Source: Aquiflexum balticum DSM 16537 (GTDB taxonomy: Bacteria; Bacteroidota; Bacteroidia; Cytophagales; Cyclobacteriaceae). From it: a DNA stretch of 64,000 nt. A model generated the notes under the pieces. It made no database searches. It saw only the letters and a list, made by a program, of their open reading frames with translations, and had not been told where the DNA came from. Below are positions 42,441 through 53,023 of this stretch, in pieces. A program made the position numbers and the translations under genes. Numbering within the stretch: position 1 is the stretch's first letter; each line of letters starts with the position of its first letter. The stretch spans positions 992,001 to 1,056,000 of the forward strand of contig NZ_LT838813.1 of assembly GCF_900176595.1 (NCBI RefSeq). Direction: 5' to 3'.

Positions 42441-42515
42441 ATTCTAAGAAAATGGGAATATTCCATTCTTTCTTTCCGAAGGTTTTGTATTACTTTTACT
42501 AGAGTAGTGGACCTA

Positions 42516-45500
42516 ATGGAAAATAAAAACGAACAAAGCATAGTTGGTAAAGCCAAAAAGAAAAAGTACCTCAAGATAACAGGAGGTATAGTTTTATTTT
42601 TGTTGGTGCTCCAGGTTACATTTTATTTCGGGGCTGATTTTTTTCTGCGAAACTATTTGAAAGAAAAAGTCACAAAAGCTTCAAACAATAAATATGAGAT
42701 TGATTTTGAAACGTTTCATATACTATTGTTCCAAAGAGGGATAACTTTCGAAGGGTTTACTATAAATCCTGTCGAGGACAAATTTGATGAATTTTCTACG
42801 ACACCATATTATAAGGTAGCAATTCCTGAACTTTCCATTACAAAATTAAATTACCTTTTCCGTAAGAAAGAAATCGTAATTGGAAATATAGACCTGACAA
42901 GTCCGGTAATTGATTCCAGAATGGATAAAATGGATTCTCTTGAAGTTTCCAATGGGCCCTCTCCCCTCAGCACTTTACAAAATGAGATTAAAAAATCTTT
43001 TTTGAGCTCCAGGTTAAATGAGATAAGAATAAGGAATATCAATATTAAGGATGCAGATGTTCTGCTTAAAAATTTCATTGCCCAAAAAGAGATCAAGGCG
43101 GAAAACACCAGTATTTACCTCAAAGACATACAGCTTTTGCAGATGAGATTCCCTGAGACTCCATTCAATGCAGAAGGATTTTCTTTTGACCTGGATAATT
43201 TTGAGGTATTGCTTTCTGACAGTATCCATACAGTGAAAGCGACAGAAATAAATGTGTCTTCTATTGAAAATTATATCAAAGCAAAAAAAGTAAATATCAT
43301 ACCTGATTTTGGTGGGTATTCTTCTACTTATTTTCAGATTGATCTGGAAAATTTGTTGTTGAGTGATGCAGATATCAATAAGGTGTTTTATACTTCTGAA
43401 GTTGAAATAGGTGAACTTAAGCTCCAAAAACCCATTTTCAATCTTTATGAAGGAGCGGAGGAGAAAAAAGATACCGAATCAAAAGCCTTTGATTTTTATA
43501 ATCTGATAGAAGGGATCCTTGCTTCCATCAATATCAAACAATTTACAATTGATGAGGGTAAATTTACCCAAAGAGCGATCTCTGAATTTGATAAACACAA
43601 AATTAATGCTGAGAGGATTGATTTTAAAATGGAGGATTTTTATGTGGGTCCCGATGAGTCAAAAAAGCAGGATCAGTTTTTTTATGCAGACAATGCCTCG
43701 GTAGAGTTATATAAGGTGGATTTGGCCCTCGGGGACAGCATTCATTGGATTACAGGTGATTTTGTAAAATTATCCTCTTTTTCGGACGAGATAACCATTG
43801 ACGGTTTTCATCTATTTCCGATCAATGTTAAAGATGGTGATGATGAAACCAGCCTTTTCAATATTGAAGTCCCCGGCCTGATGATCAAAAATGCGAATCT
43901 CAAAAAAACCTATAACGAAAGAATTGTCGATGTAAGTGAAATAGAGATCAATAACCCTGATATCCTTTTAAAAGACTTAAAGTCACGCAATAAAAAAAGA
44001 GAACCCTTTGATCTCAAAAAATTATCGAATGATTATTTGGAAGCAATTTATGTTGAAAAGTTAGTCATCAAGGATGGATCCTTGATTGTGGACAACAATA
44101 TCAGAATCAGGCAGGACAGTCTTTCTTTTGGCAAAATAAGTATTGTTTTGGAAAACTTTGCATTGGATCAAGCTACCAAAGAGTCCAGTGCCAAAGGAAT
44201 TTTTTGGGCTGATCACTTGCAGTTGGAGCTGGAAGATTATGCATTAAAATTGGCCGACAATTTACATGTGTTCAAAGCAGACAAGATTTTTTTGGATACC
44301 AAAAGCAGGATGATTAAAATCAATGGTTTTGCGCTGCAGCCTTTGTATAAGGGCTTTATTGACAACGTTTTGGACAGGTATGGCGTCACAACTTCAGTGG
44401 ATATATTTGTTCCCCAATTTGAAGCTTTGGGAGTGGATATTCCCAGAGCCTATTTTGAGGGAGAACTGCTCGTTGAGGAAATCAGGATCCCTTCTCCGGC
44501 AATCAATATATACCGGCATCGGGCTAAAATAAAAGATGATGACACCGATAAAATTGAAAAAAGAGAATTGTTGGGTCTGTTGAACAACTACTTTTCAGAA
44601 GTCAAGGTTGACGCAGTTGTAATCAACAAGGCTAAAGTCAATTATGAAAACTATGCTGATGAACGAACAAAGAGATTTTCGGAAGATGAAGTCTCTTTAT
44701 CAGTCAAAAACTTCCACATCTACGAAGGGATAAACACCAATGCAATTAATTCTCTTTTTTCAGAAGAGGTTGATTTAAGCTTGAACAATTATGTGTTCAG
44801 TTTTGGAGATGGGAAATACAATATCGTGGCCGATAGAATTAGCTTCAACAGTTCAACTGAAGAAATCATCACCAGTAATGTAAAGATCACTCCGAGTGAG
44901 ACTTTTTCGGACAAAACAAAAATTATAGCTGAAATCCCATCACTTTCTTTTACGGGAGTGGGGCTTGAAGCATTCTTGTTTGAGAATACACTCAATCTTG
45001 AAAAAGTCAAACTAACCGGTTCCTCGGTAGACCTTCTTATCAACAATGATTGGGAAGAAACTGCTTCTCAAACTGCAAGGCGAAAAAAAAGAACCTCAGA
45101 AAGAGGATTGCCAAAGAATATTGAAATTTTCATGATTGATACTATTGAGGCCAATAACGCCCAATTCAGTGTTTCATTCAAGGACCAGGGAACCCAAAGG
45201 GAATTGGTCAATACCGGTATTAACCTCTCCGTCTTTAATTTCTTTTTGGATTCTGCTAAAATCTCGAAAGGAGAAATTGCCGGATTTTTTGAGGGATTAT
45301 CTTTGGGTATTGACGAATTTTGGTTGACACTGAATGACAGTATCCATCAGGTTACCTTTTCAAAGGTAGAATTGGATACCAGATACGAGGGCATTTTATT
45401 GAATAACTTTAGGGTCATACCAAAAAATCTATTCGGTAAACCTGGTTCCCCTGTTTTTTCAGGCCATATTCCTACCGTCCTGATCAAAACCAATTCACTA

Positions 45501-46898
45501 ACTGAACTGCAGACCAGTAAGGACCTATGGATCAAAGAATTGAGACTATTCAGACCGGACCTTGAAATTTTCATTGATGGGGAAAAACTCCAAAAAGGCA
45601 GCAAAACGAAGAAATCCTCTGAGAAAAATTTTCTGGAAAGCCTGAGAATAGATGATTTTGAAATGATGGAAGGAAATCTGGCCATTTTTGATAAAAAAGC
45701 TGTAAGAGAACCTTTCGAATTCAATTCGTTGAATTTTGGGATTCAGGAACTGGAATTTGATCTGTCGGATATGGAGTCCATCGATAAGAATATATTTCTT
45801 AAAAAAGACTTTGGAATTTCATTTCCAAATTATGAAATCCTCTTGGCAGACAGTCTCAATAAACTGAAAATAGGATTGGTTTCTTTAACAAAAGATGAGA
45901 TAAAATTGACAGATGTGGAATTCCTTCCCAGGTATGGCAGATATCAGTATAACCGGATTGTAAACTCCCAAGTAGATGTGGCAAGTGTCCATATTCCCTC
46001 CATTATAATCCAAAAACCTGATTTGATTGAATTTGTGGATAACAGGAAAGTGATAGCCAAATCTGTAAGGCTGACGGATTTGGTAGCGGATATTTTCAGA
46101 GATAAAAGATATGAAAGAGAACCGGGTATCCATAGGTACATGCCACAGGAATTAATGCAAAAGGCAGGCATGGATGTTTCGGTTGATTCCCTCTTTATTG
46201 AAAATGCTGCCATTAATTATTTTGAGTTTCCGGAAGTTGGAATGATCCCGGGACAGTTATCATTTAACAAACTGAATGCAGCACTATATCCTTTCAATTT
46301 GGTAAAAGAAGATGCAGTCTATCCAAATGAAAAAATGTTTTTGTTAGCAAATGCCAAATTAAATGGCCGGGCCGATTTGAATTTGCAAGCTCATTTCTTT
46401 TTTGACGACCCTTACCCTATAAATGTCAATGCGCAGTTAGGGGAATTTGATCTGGATCAGCTAAATTCCATTTTAGAACCAAATGCTTTTGTCCGGGTTA
46501 CCCGTGGAAAAATCAATGGTGCTGATTGGTCTTTTATAGCAGATGAAAAAGAAGCCATTGGCCGAATGGTCATTCTCTATTCTGATCTAAAGCTCGAATT
46601 ACTTGACGAAAGAACTCTGGAAAAAGGAACAGGAAGAAAAGGGATTTTGACTTTTGTATTGAATACTTTTGCTGTAAGAAGTAACAATCCAAGGCGATAC
46701 CTAAGGAAGCCAATCAGTTCCAGCATTTACGAGCCCAGAAACACAGAACGCTTTGTTTTTAATTATTGGTGGAAGGCCACTTTCAGCGGTCTCAAGGGTA
46801 GTCTTGGTCTGGGTCAGGACAAGGTCCCCAAAAAGAAAAGGAAAGAAGCCGAAAAAAGAAAAAAGCAACTGGAGATGAGCCTGAAAGAAGAAAATTAA
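42516..46898 (+). CDS. Very large AsmA/TamB-like membrane-anchored protein
   Basis: This 1460-residue protein starts at ATG 42516; GTG 42507 is an alternative. A basic N-terminus and one transmembrane helix (LKITGGIVLFLLVLQVTFYFGADFF) are followed by an AsmA-like first repeat: KYEIDFETFHILLFQRGITFEGFTINP. Long repeating beta segments follow, each built like VEKLVIKDGSLIVDNN or VDAVVINKAKVNYEN. The C-terminus is Lys-rich. Such repeating beta-groove proteins are thought to carry lipids between membranes. No partner is adjacent, and the family assignment rests on architecture, not on a recognised signature. Confidence 0.7.
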   Translation: MENKNEQSIVGKAKKKKYLKITGGIVLFLLVLQVTFYFGADFFLRNYLKEKVTKASNNKYEIDFETFHILLFQRGITFEGFTINPVEDKFDEFSTTPYYKVAIPELSITKLNYLFRKKEIVIGNIDLTSPVIDSRMDKMDSLEVSNGPSPLSTLQNEIKKSFLSSRLNEIRIRNINIKDADVLLKNFIAQKEIKAENTSIYLKDIQLLQMRFPETPFNAEGFSFDLDNFEVLLSDSIHTVKATEINVSSIENYIKAKKVNIIPDFGGYSSTYFQIDLENLLLSDADINKVFYTSEVEIGELKLQKPIFNLYEGAEEKKDTESKAFDFYNLIEGILASINIKQFTIDEGKFTQRAISEFDKHKINAERIDFKMEDFYVGPDESKKQDQFFYADNASVELYKVDLALGDSIHWITGDFVKLSSFSDEITIDGFHLFPINVKDGDDETSLFNIEVPGLMIKNANLKKTYNERIVDVSEIEINNPDILLKDLKSRNKKREPFDLKKLSNDYLEAIYVEKLVIKDGSLIVDNNIRIRQDSLSFGKISIVLENFALDQATKESSAKGIFWADHLQLELEDYALKLADNLHVFKADKIFLDTKSRMIKINGFALQPLYKGFIDNVLDRYGVTTSVDIFVPQFEALGVDIPRAYFEGELLVEEIRIPSPAINIYRHRAKIKDDDTDKIEKRELLGLLNNYFSEVKVDAVVINKAKVNYENYADERTKRFSEDEVSLSVKNFHIYEGINTNAINSLFSEEVDLSLNNYVFSFGDGKYNIVADRISFNSSTEEIITSNVKITPSETFSDKTKIIAEIPSLSFTGVGLEAFLFENTLNLEKVKLTGSSVDLLINNDWEETASQTARRKKRTSERGLPKNIEIFMIDTIEANNAQFSVSFKDQGTQRELVNTGINLSVFNFFLDSAKISKGEIAGFFEGLSLGIDEFWLTLNDSIHQVTFSKVELDTRYEGILLNNFRVIPKNLFGKPGSPVFSGHIPTVLIKTNSLTELQTSKDLWIKELRLFRPDLEIFIDGEKLQKGSKTKKSSEKNFLESLRIDDFEMMEGNLAIFDKKAVREPFEFNSLNFGIQELEFDLSDMESIDKNIFLKKDFGISFPNYEILLADSLNKLKIGLVSLTKDEIKLTDVEFLPRYGRYQYNRIVNSQVDVASVHIPSIIIQKPDLIEFVDNRKVIAKSVRLTDLVADIFRDKRYEREPGIHRYMPQELMQKAGMDVSVDSLFIENAAINYFEFPEVGMIPGQLSFNKLNAALYPFNLVKEDAVYPNEKMFLLANAKLNGRADLNLQAHFFFDDPYPINVNAQLGEFDLDQLNSILEPNAFVRVTRGKINGADWSFIADEKEAIGRMVILYSDLKLELLDERTLEKGTGRKGILTFVLNTFAVRSNNPRRYLRKPISSSIYEPRNTERFVFNYWWKATFSGLKGSLGLGQDKVPKKKRKEAEKRKKQLEMSLKEEN

Positions 46899-46990
46899 AC
46901 CACTCTTAGGCAGGCGCAAAAGGAAATCCATTTGGCAATAAAGGAAGATTGAACAAACGGACTTCAAACATTGATAAATAAGTGAGTAGC

Positions 46991-47014
46991 AAAAAAGCGG
47001 CCTGTGAGCCGCTT
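46991..47014 (-). terminator. Terminator of metK
   Basis: AAGCGGC (46995-47001) and GCCGCTT (47008-47014) form a perfect stem with a six-base loop. On the minus strand it is followed by six T residues. It lies just after the metK stop codon and may also act on the large + strand gene. Confidence 0.85.
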
Positions 47015-47017
47015 CTT

Positions 47018-48271
47018 TTATAAATCAAATGCTTTTTTGATCCTTTCGACAAAGTCAAGCTTTTCCCAAGTGAACAGTTCCACATCAAAGGTCAGGGTCT
47101 TGCCATCAGGTGTTCTGAATGTTTTGCTTACCACTTCATTTTCTCTGCCCATATGGCCATAGGCCGCAGTCTCCTCATAGATTGGATTGCGGAGTTTGAG
47201 CCTTTGCTCAATCGCATAGGGTCTCATATCAAATATCGCCTCAATTTTTTTGGCAATTTCTCCATCTCCCATGCCTACTTTCGAAGTGCCATAGGTATTG
47301 ACATAAATCCCCATAGGTTTGGCAACACCAATCGCATAGGAAACCTGTACCAGAACTTCATCTGCCACTCCTGCCGCCACCATATTCTTAGCAATATGCC
47401 TGGTGGCATAAGCCGCAGACCTGTCAACCTTGGAAGGATCTTTGCCTGAAAATGCCCCGCCGCCATGGGCCCCTTTACCGCCATAGGTATCCACAATGAT
47501 TTTTCTTCCCGTCAGACCGGTATCACCATGAGGGCCTCCGATGACAAACTTCCCGGTGGGATTGATATGGTAAGTGATCTCATCGGTAAACAAGGCCTGA
47601 ATATTGGGTTTCAGTTTGGATATTACTCTTGGAATGAGAACCTGTATCAGATCCTCTTTGATTTTGGCCAACATCTTGGGTTCATCATCAAAATCATCAT
47701 GCTGGGTGGAAATGACAATGGTGTCAATCCTTTGGGGGACATTATCATCCGAATATTCTATGGTGACCTGTGATTTGGCATCAGGCCTCAGGTACGGAAT
47801 ATCCTTTTTTTCCCTTCTCAGCATGGCCAGTTCTTTCAGGATTCTATGTGAAAGTTCCAGGGCCAAAGGCATATAATTATCTGTTTCCTTGGTAGCATAC
47901 CCAAACATCATTCCCTGGTCTCCTGCTCCCTGTTCTTCGGGATTGGACCTGTCGACTCCCTGATTGATATCGGGAGACTGTTCATGAATGGCGGAAAGCA
48001 CCCCGCAGGAATTACCGTCAAACATGTATTCGCCTTTGGTATAGCCGATCCGGTTGATCACATCCCTTGCGATTTTTTGAACGTCGAGATAGGTTTCTGA
48101 TTTTACCTCACCGGCAAGCACTACCTGACCGGTGGTGACCAATGTTTCACAGGCTACTTTGGAACGAGGATCGAAAGCCAAAAAATTGTCAATCAATGCA
48201 TCTGAGATCTGGTCCGCAACTTTGTCAGGATGACCCTCAGATACTGATTCTGAAGTAAATAGGTAAGGCAT
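47018..48271 (-). CDS. metK: S-adenosylmethionine synthetase
   Basis: The ATG at 48271 gives a 417-residue protein starting [25 protein letters not shown], the conserved MetK N-terminus. An ORF reaching 48325 adds an unrelated 18-residue leader. [16 protein letters not shown] and the [29 protein letters not shown] loop are intact. The enzyme makes S-adenosylmethionine from methionine and ATP and is essential in most bacteria. It also supplies the methyl donor used by the methyltransferase at the start of the window. No SAM riboswitch is visible upstream. Confidence 0.98.
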   Translation of the reverse strand: MPYLFTSESVSEGHPDKVADQISDALIDNFLAFDPRSKVACETLVTTGQVVLAGEVKSETYLDVQKIARDVINRIGYTKGEYMFDGNSCGVLSAIHEQSPDINQGVDRSNPEEQGAGDQGMMFGYATKETDNYMPLALELSHRILKELAMLRREKKDIPYLRPDAKSQVTIEYSDDNVPQRIDTIVISTQHDDFDDEPKMLAKIKEDLIQVLIPRVISKLKPNIQALFTDEITYHINPTGKFVIGGPHGDTGLTGRKIIVDTYGGKGAHGGGAFSGKDPSKVDRSAAYATRHIAKNMVAAGVADEVLVQVSYAIGVAKPMGIYVNTYGTSKVGMGDGEIAKKIEAIFDMRPYAIEQRLKLRNPIYEETAAYGHMGRENEVVSKTFRTPDGKTLTFDVELFTWEKLDFVERIKKAFDL

Positions 48272-48460
48272 ATAAATAATTAATTTAACGCGTTTCTTTA
48301 ATGGTGCGTAAAAATAAGGTTTCACTGTGAAATAAAAATCCTATTTTGAAATTATTATGGGCAATCATTTTAATATTTGTCAATCCTGTTGGCTATCTTA
48401 TTTTAATAATTGCCAAGGAGAAATAAATAAAATCAAAAAAAACTTTAACCCTCGGAAACA

Positions 48461-48634
48461 ATGTTTGGACTAGGAATCGTCGGCTTGGCCATTTATGCAT
48501 ATACCATCTATGATGTCGTCTCCAGTAATTTTGGTGGACAAAATGATAAAATCGTATGGGTTTTGGTTGTAATATTCTTGCCGTTTTTAGGGACTATACT
48601 TTGGTTTCTGATCGGGAAAAAGGCAACTTTATGA
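48461..48634 (+). CDS. Small PLDc_N-type membrane protein
   Basis: A 57-residue protein can be read from ATG 48461 to TGA 48634: two hydrophobic helices (LGIVGLAIYAYTIYDVV and IVWVLVVIFLPFLGTILWFLIG) separated by SSNFGGQNDK. This is the PLD-nuclease N-terminal two-helix module, found alone in many Bacteroidota. The last six bases overlap the convergent epimerase gene. The function of stand-alone copies is unknown. Confidence 0.75.
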   Translation: MFGLGIVGLAIYAYTIYDVVSSNFGGQNDKIVWVLVVIFLPFLGTILWFLIGKKATL

Positions 48635-49528
48635 GTTGTAAATTTTTTCTAAGGCCTCATCCAATTCAGGATATTTGAACTCAAAACCCGCCTTTAGGAT
48701 TTTATTGGCCGAAACCCTATTTCCACCCAAAACCATTTGGGCCATTTCACCCAATACAATTTTCAAAGCAAATCCCGGCACACCTATTCCCACAAAAATT
48801 TTACCGACCTTCTTGGCAGCAGCTTTTGTGAGTTCCGCGTTGGTGGCAGGATTTGGACCTACTGCATTGTAGATGCCTTTCATTTCTCCATTTTCAATGG
48901 CAAAAAGAAACATCCTTGCCAGGTCGTCAATGGCTATCCAACTCATCCATTGCTGCCCATCTCCAAGCGGGGCTGCAATAGGCGGTTTGAGCATTTCTAC
49001 CAAAGCACCCCCTTTACTGTCCAGGACAATCCCAATCCGCAGCAACACCGTGCGGATTCCGACTTCAGCGATTTTTTCAACTTCGTCCTCCCAAGCGTTT
49101 ACTACCTGAGCTAAAAAATCATTTCCGGTTTTCCCATTTTCATCAATTAATCCATCGCCTGTATTAAAACCGTAATAGCCAACGGCAGATGCCGATACAA
49201 ATACTTCAGGCTTCTTATTCGATTTTTCTATTGCGTGTTTGAGCAGTAATGTGGATTGTGTCCGACTTTGAAGAATAGCTTTTTTTCTCTCTGCGGTCCA
49301 TCTTTTGTCCGCTACACCCTCCCCCGCCAAATGAATGATTCCGTCTGCCCATAATAAAGCCTCAGGATCAATTGTTTGCTCATTTACATCCCATGCGAAA
49401 GACTTTTGCTTATACTTTTCAGGATTTCGGCTCAGCCAGGCGACTTCGTAGCCATTTTTTCCCAACAGTCCTGTGATTTGCTTGCCCACCAACCCGGATC
49501 CTCCTGTAATCAATATTTTTTTCATCAT
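48629..49528 (-). CDS. TIGR01777 family SDR/epimerase-like protein
   Basis: The 299-residue protein has an NAD(P)-binding GGSGLVGKQITGLLG at the N-terminus and the family pattern IIHLAGEGVADKRWTAERKKAILQSR, VSASAVGYYG and NAVGPNPATNAELTKA. This is the extended-SDR family called TIGR01777, related to the yeast/human SDR39U1 protein. Its substrate is not known. It is divergent from the PLDc_N gene at its end and is followed upstream by crcB on the same strand with a 51-base gap. Confidence 0.9.
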   Translation of the reverse strand: MMKKILITGGSGLVGKQITGLLGKNGYEVAWLSRNPEKYKQKSFAWDVNEQTIDPEALLWADGIIHLAGEGVADKRWTAERKKAILQSRTQSTLLLKHAIEKSNKKPEVFVSASAVGYYGFNTGDGLIDENGKTGNDFLAQVVNAWEDEVEKIAEVGIRTVLLRIGIVLDSKGGALVEMLKPPIAAPLGDGQQWMSWIAIDDLARMFLFAIENGEMKGIYNAVGPNPATNAELTKAAAKKVGKIFVGIGVPGFALKIVLGEMAQMVLGGNRVSANKILKAGFEFKYPELDEALEKIYNS

Positions 49529-49579
49529 TATATCTTTATGTAATTAACCAAGAGTTCTCAAATTGGTTAAAAATCATTT

Positions 49580-49948
49580 TCATTTAACCAACCCAAAACC
49601 CACAAAAACTGCCAAAACACCCAGTATCAAACTTCCCAAAATATATGCCATGGCTGTAAAATAATTACCTGATTGAATGAGATTTAGATTTTCTGATGAA
49701 AAGGTAGAAAAAGTGGTAAACCCTCCACAAAATCCTGTGATCAAAAGCAGGGACCAATCAGCGGGTATATTTTGATTTTTTGTGAAATAACCAAGCAAAA
49801 GACCTATTAGCAGGCAGCCCAACATATTTGCCGTGAACGTGGCCAATGGGAAGCTATTTCCGTATATCTTTTCTGCCGCTACTTTGACAAGATATCTCAA
49901 TATACTGCCAACTCCGCCGCCAATGCCTACCAAGATGATTTGTTTCAT
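49580..49948 (-). CDS. crcB: Fluoride exporter CrcB (Fluc)
   Basis: The 122-residue protein has four transmembrane helices and the family motifs GGGVGSILRYLV, FPLATFTANMLGCLLIGLL and LITGFCGGFTTFSTFSSE. CrcB forms a dual-topology dimer that lets fluoride out of the cell. I looked for a fluoride riboswitch in the 114 bp upstream on the minus strand and did not find one. It may be co-transcribed with the downstream TIGR01777 gene. Confidence 0.95.
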   Translation of the reverse strand: MKQIILVGIGGGVGSILRYLVKVAAEKIYGNSFPLATFTANMLGCLLIGLLLGYFTKNQNIPADWSLLLITGFCGGFTTFSTFSSENLNLIQSGNYFTAMAYILGSLILGVLAVFVGFGLVK

Positions 49949-50092
49949 TTTTAAATGGATTGGTGAAAACTTTATTTGTCAATAATGCCAATTGACATAG
50001 GCTAATATTTATATAAATTCTCAGATTACAGAAACAAATTACTTAAAATTGATTCCAAGTTAATGAACACCATAGAATTCAACCCAGCAAAA

Positions 50093-51535
50093 ATGAAGCG
50101 AACCAAGTTTTTTATCCATTTTATATTTTTTATTGGGTTTATTGTTACAGGCCTTTCCCAAACTGATTTAGACCAAAAAGTGCCGCTTGACCCACGCGTG
50201 AGGATGGGTAAATTGGAAAATGGGCTCACCTACTATATACAGCAAAACCCAAAACCCGAAAACAAAGTGGAATTGAGGTTGGCGGTAAATGCCGGGTCCA
50301 TATTGGAAGATGAGGACCAACAGGGATTGGCACACTTTACGGAACATATGGCCTTCAACGGCACCAAAAATTTTGAGAAAAATGAACTGATCTCTTACCT
50401 GCAATCTATTGGGGTGTCATTTGGCAGAGATCTGAATGCTTACACGGGTTTTGATGAGACAGTATATATCCTGCCAATTCCATCTGATGATGAGGAAAAA
50501 CTCCGAAGCGGGTTTTTGGTCATGAGTGATTGGGCAGGGGGAATTCTGATGGAAGAAGCAGATATTGATGGGGAGAGGGGAATTATAGTAGAAGAATGGC
50601 GGACAGGACAGGGTTATAGCCAAAGGATGCAGGACAAATATCTTCCCTTGATGCTTTATAATAGCAAATATGCCGAGCGGCTTCCCATTGGAAAAATGGA
50701 AATAATTGAAAATTTTGAATACGAAACCATTCGAAGATTCTATAGAGATTGGTACAGACCCAACAATATGGCGGTAATTGCTGTGGGAGATGTAGATCCT
50801 GGTAAACTTGAATCTCTGATACGAGAATATTTTGGGGGACTGGAAAATCCGGAAAAATATACCGAAAGAAAGCAATTCGAAGTACCGGAACATTCGGAGA
50901 CTTTTGTGGGCATTTTTACCGACGAAGAAGCACCCGGGATTCAGATTCAGCTGTTCTATAAACACAAAGCGCTTCCAAGTCAAACAAAAGGGGATTACCG
51001 AAATTTGATCTTGCGAACCTTATATGGGGGAATGCTAACGCAAAGGCTGGATGAAATCAGGCAAAAACCTGACGCTCCCTTTATTTTTGCAGGCACAGGT
51101 TATGGCAATTTTGTCAGAGACCTGGATTATTTTTCAGCCTCAGGGGTTGTAGCCCCAGGAAAGGTTGAGGCAGGCATTCAATCCTTGATCGTAGAAAATG
51201 AAAGAGTGGCCCAATTTGGATTTACTGCTCAGGAATTGGAACGGGTAAAACGAGCAGTACTGAATAGTGCCGAAAGGGCTTTCAAAGAAATGGACAAAGC
51301 GGAATCCCGGGCAATCGTCGGCAGGTATATCAACCATTTTCTGGAAGGTAATTTTGCTGAAGGAGAAGCTTGGAAATATGAATTCTATAAAGAAATCCTG
51401 CCAACAATAAGCTTGCAGGAAATAAATGATCTGGCAAAACTGCTTGTGAGAAATGAAAATAGAGTCATCATAGTAACCGCACCGGATGCTGAAAAAGGGA
51501 ATTTACCTTCTGAGAAAAAAAAAAAAATATGCTAG
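50093..51535 (+). CDS. M16 peptidase, N-terminal half (frame broken at A run)
   Basis: From ATG 50093 the protein has a signal peptide (FFIHFIFFIGFIVTGLS) and the pitrilysin zinc motif HFTEH (inverted HxxEH) in GLAHFTEHMAFNGTKNF, with the third ligand Glu in DGERGIIVEEWR. It then stops at TAG directly after a 13-base A run (51515-51527). The next frame carries the second half of a normal M16 protein of about 940 residues. So this half alone would be a truncated protease. See also the feature starting at 51529; together they are one gene. Confidence 0.88.
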   Translation: MKRTKFFIHFIFFIGFIVTGLSQTDLDQKVPLDPRVRMGKLENGLTYYIQQNPKPENKVELRLAVNAGSILEDEDQQGLAHFTEHMAFNGTKNFEKNELISYLQSIGVSFGRDLNAYTGFDETVYILPIPSDDEEKLRSGFLVMSDWAGGILMEEADIDGERGIIVEEWRTGQGYSQRMQDKYLPLMLYNSKYAERLPIGKMEIIENFEYETIRRFYRDWYRPNNMAVIAVGDVDPGKLESLIREYFGGLENPEKYTERKQFEVPEHSETFVGIFTDEEAPGIQIQLFYKHKALPSQTKGDYRNLILRTLYGGMLTQRLDEIRQKPDAPFIFAGTGYGNFVRDLDYFSASGVVAPGKVEAGIQSLIVENERVAQFGFTAQELERVKRAVLNSAERAFKEMDKAESRAIVGRYINHFLEGNFAEGEAWKYEFYKEILPTISLQEINDLAKLLVRNENRVIIVTAPDAEKGNLPSEKKKKIC

Positions 51536-52905
51536 CCCTATTTGAAGAGGTGGATAATATGATTCTTAGTCCTTATGAGGAAAAATTATTGGCAGAGAAT
51601 CTCATTGAAATTTTACCCCAACCAGGCAAGATCGAGGAAATTTCAACGATTGAGTCTATTGAGGTTTCAGAGATTACTCTTTCCAATGGGGTCAAGGTAT
51701 TTGTTAAATCCACTGATTTCAAAAATGATGAGATCGTTTTTTCAGCTATTGGTAAAGGCGGTGTTTCAGTATATGGGGATGTGGACCACTATTCAGCAAG
51801 CTATGCGGGGGTTTTGGTGAATATCATGGGAATAGGAGATTTTTCCCCTTCTGATCTCAGAAAAATTTTAGCGGGAAAAAGTGTGTCTGTAACGCCAAAT
51901 ATTGGCACCTATTCTCAAAATATAGCCGGATTTACTTCTCCCAAAGATCTGCAAACAACAATGCAGCTGATTCACCTCTATTTCACCCAACCCAGAAAAG
52001 ACAGGGAGCTTTTTGAAGTGTATATGAACAACCAAAAAACCCAATTGGCATCAGCACAGGTAAACCCCGATTACCAATTCTCAAAACAGCTGAACAGGAT
52101 TATTGCCAATGGTAATTTGAGAGCGATGAGTATCTATGATCCTGAGGATTTGGACAAAGTGGATATGGAAAGGGGATTGGAGATTTACGCAGACAGAGTT
52201 GGCAATGCCGCCAATTTTGAATTCTTCTTTACAGGCAATATCAATCTCGTAACATTTAAACCACTATTGGAACAATACATTGGAAGCTTACCTTCTGACA
52301 AATCAAATACCGATCAATTTGTGGATATGGGAATCCGGGCACCAAGAGGTAAAACAGAAACCATAGAAGTAGGTATTGATGAGAAAAGTCAGGTAATCCT
52401 ATATTTTTCAGGGGAGACGGAATACGATAGAAAGAAAGCTTCCAGTATTTCTTATTTGGGAGAAATTCTGACCATCAAACTGATTGAGACCCTTAGAGAA
52501 GAAATTGGCGGTGTCTATGGTGTCGGTGCAAATGGCAGTTTGGGCATACAGCCTGTCGGAAATTTTTCATTTTCAATCGGTTTTCCATGCAGTCCTGATA
52601 TGGTGGATAAACTGATAGATGCAGCATGGGCTGAAGTAAGAAAAATCCAGGAAAACGGACCCACTGAAGAAGACCTCAATAAGGTAAAGGAAACAAGAAG
52701 GATAGCGTTGGAAGAAAACCTCAAAAGGAACAACTATTGGAATGGGCAGCTTTCAGCTATCAGGACTTTTGGAATACCATGGGAGGTATTGTTGGAAGGC
52801 AGGAAATCAATCGATGAAATGAGTGTAGAAAGGATTCAAAATGTTGCAAAGGAATTTTTGACCAAAGAAAATCTTTTGGAAATCAGGAAGTATCCAAAAA
52901 GATGA
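51529..52905 (+). CDS. M16 peptidase, C-terminal half (frame broken at A run)
   Basis: The second half (458 residues from ATG 51529) begins close to FEEVDNMILSPYEEKLLAENLI and carries the inactive M16_C domains (VDHYSASYAGVLVNIMGIGDFS, REEIGGVYGVGANGSLGIQ). Its frame is shifted relative to the first half by the 13-A run. Adding one A or removing two would make one continuous protein. The ATG at 51529 follows the run closely and may not be a natural start. Slippage, a sequencing error or a true loss of function are all possible. Confidence 0.85.
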   Translation: MLALFEEVDNMILSPYEEKLLAENLIEILPQPGKIEEISTIESIEVSEITLSNGVKVFVKSTDFKNDEIVFSAIGKGGVSVYGDVDHYSASYAGVLVNIMGIGDFSPSDLRKILAGKSVSVTPNIGTYSQNIAGFTSPKDLQTTMQLIHLYFTQPRKDRELFEVYMNNQKTQLASAQVNPDYQFSKQLNRIIANGNLRAMSIYDPEDLDKVDMERGLEIYADRVGNAANFEFFFTGNINLVTFKPLLEQYIGSLPSDKSNTDQFVDMGIRAPRGKTETIEVGIDEKSQVILYFSGETEYDRKKASSISYLGEILTIKLIETLREEIGGVYGVGANGSLGIQPVGNFSFSIGFPCSPDMVDKLIDAAWAEVRKIQENGPTEEDLNKVKETRRIALEENLKRNNYWNGQLSAIRTFGIPWEVLLEGRKSIDEMSVERIQNVAKEFLTKENLLEIRKYPKR

Positions 52906-53023
52906 TCTGTCAAATTCGGAACTAAAGATTTAAATTTTAGTATCCTTTATTTCGGTCATCCGACATCCGACATCTATCAATACAAAATTTCCCATTTCTG
53001 ATTTTTCTCTTTTAATTCGCCAT

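Noticed and set aside
48272-48460. SAM riboswitch before metK
   Set aside because: No SAM-type conserved stem or core was found upstream of the metK start.
49949-50062. Fluoride riboswitch before crcB
   Set aside because: The conserved crcB-motif bases are not present on the minus strand in this interval.
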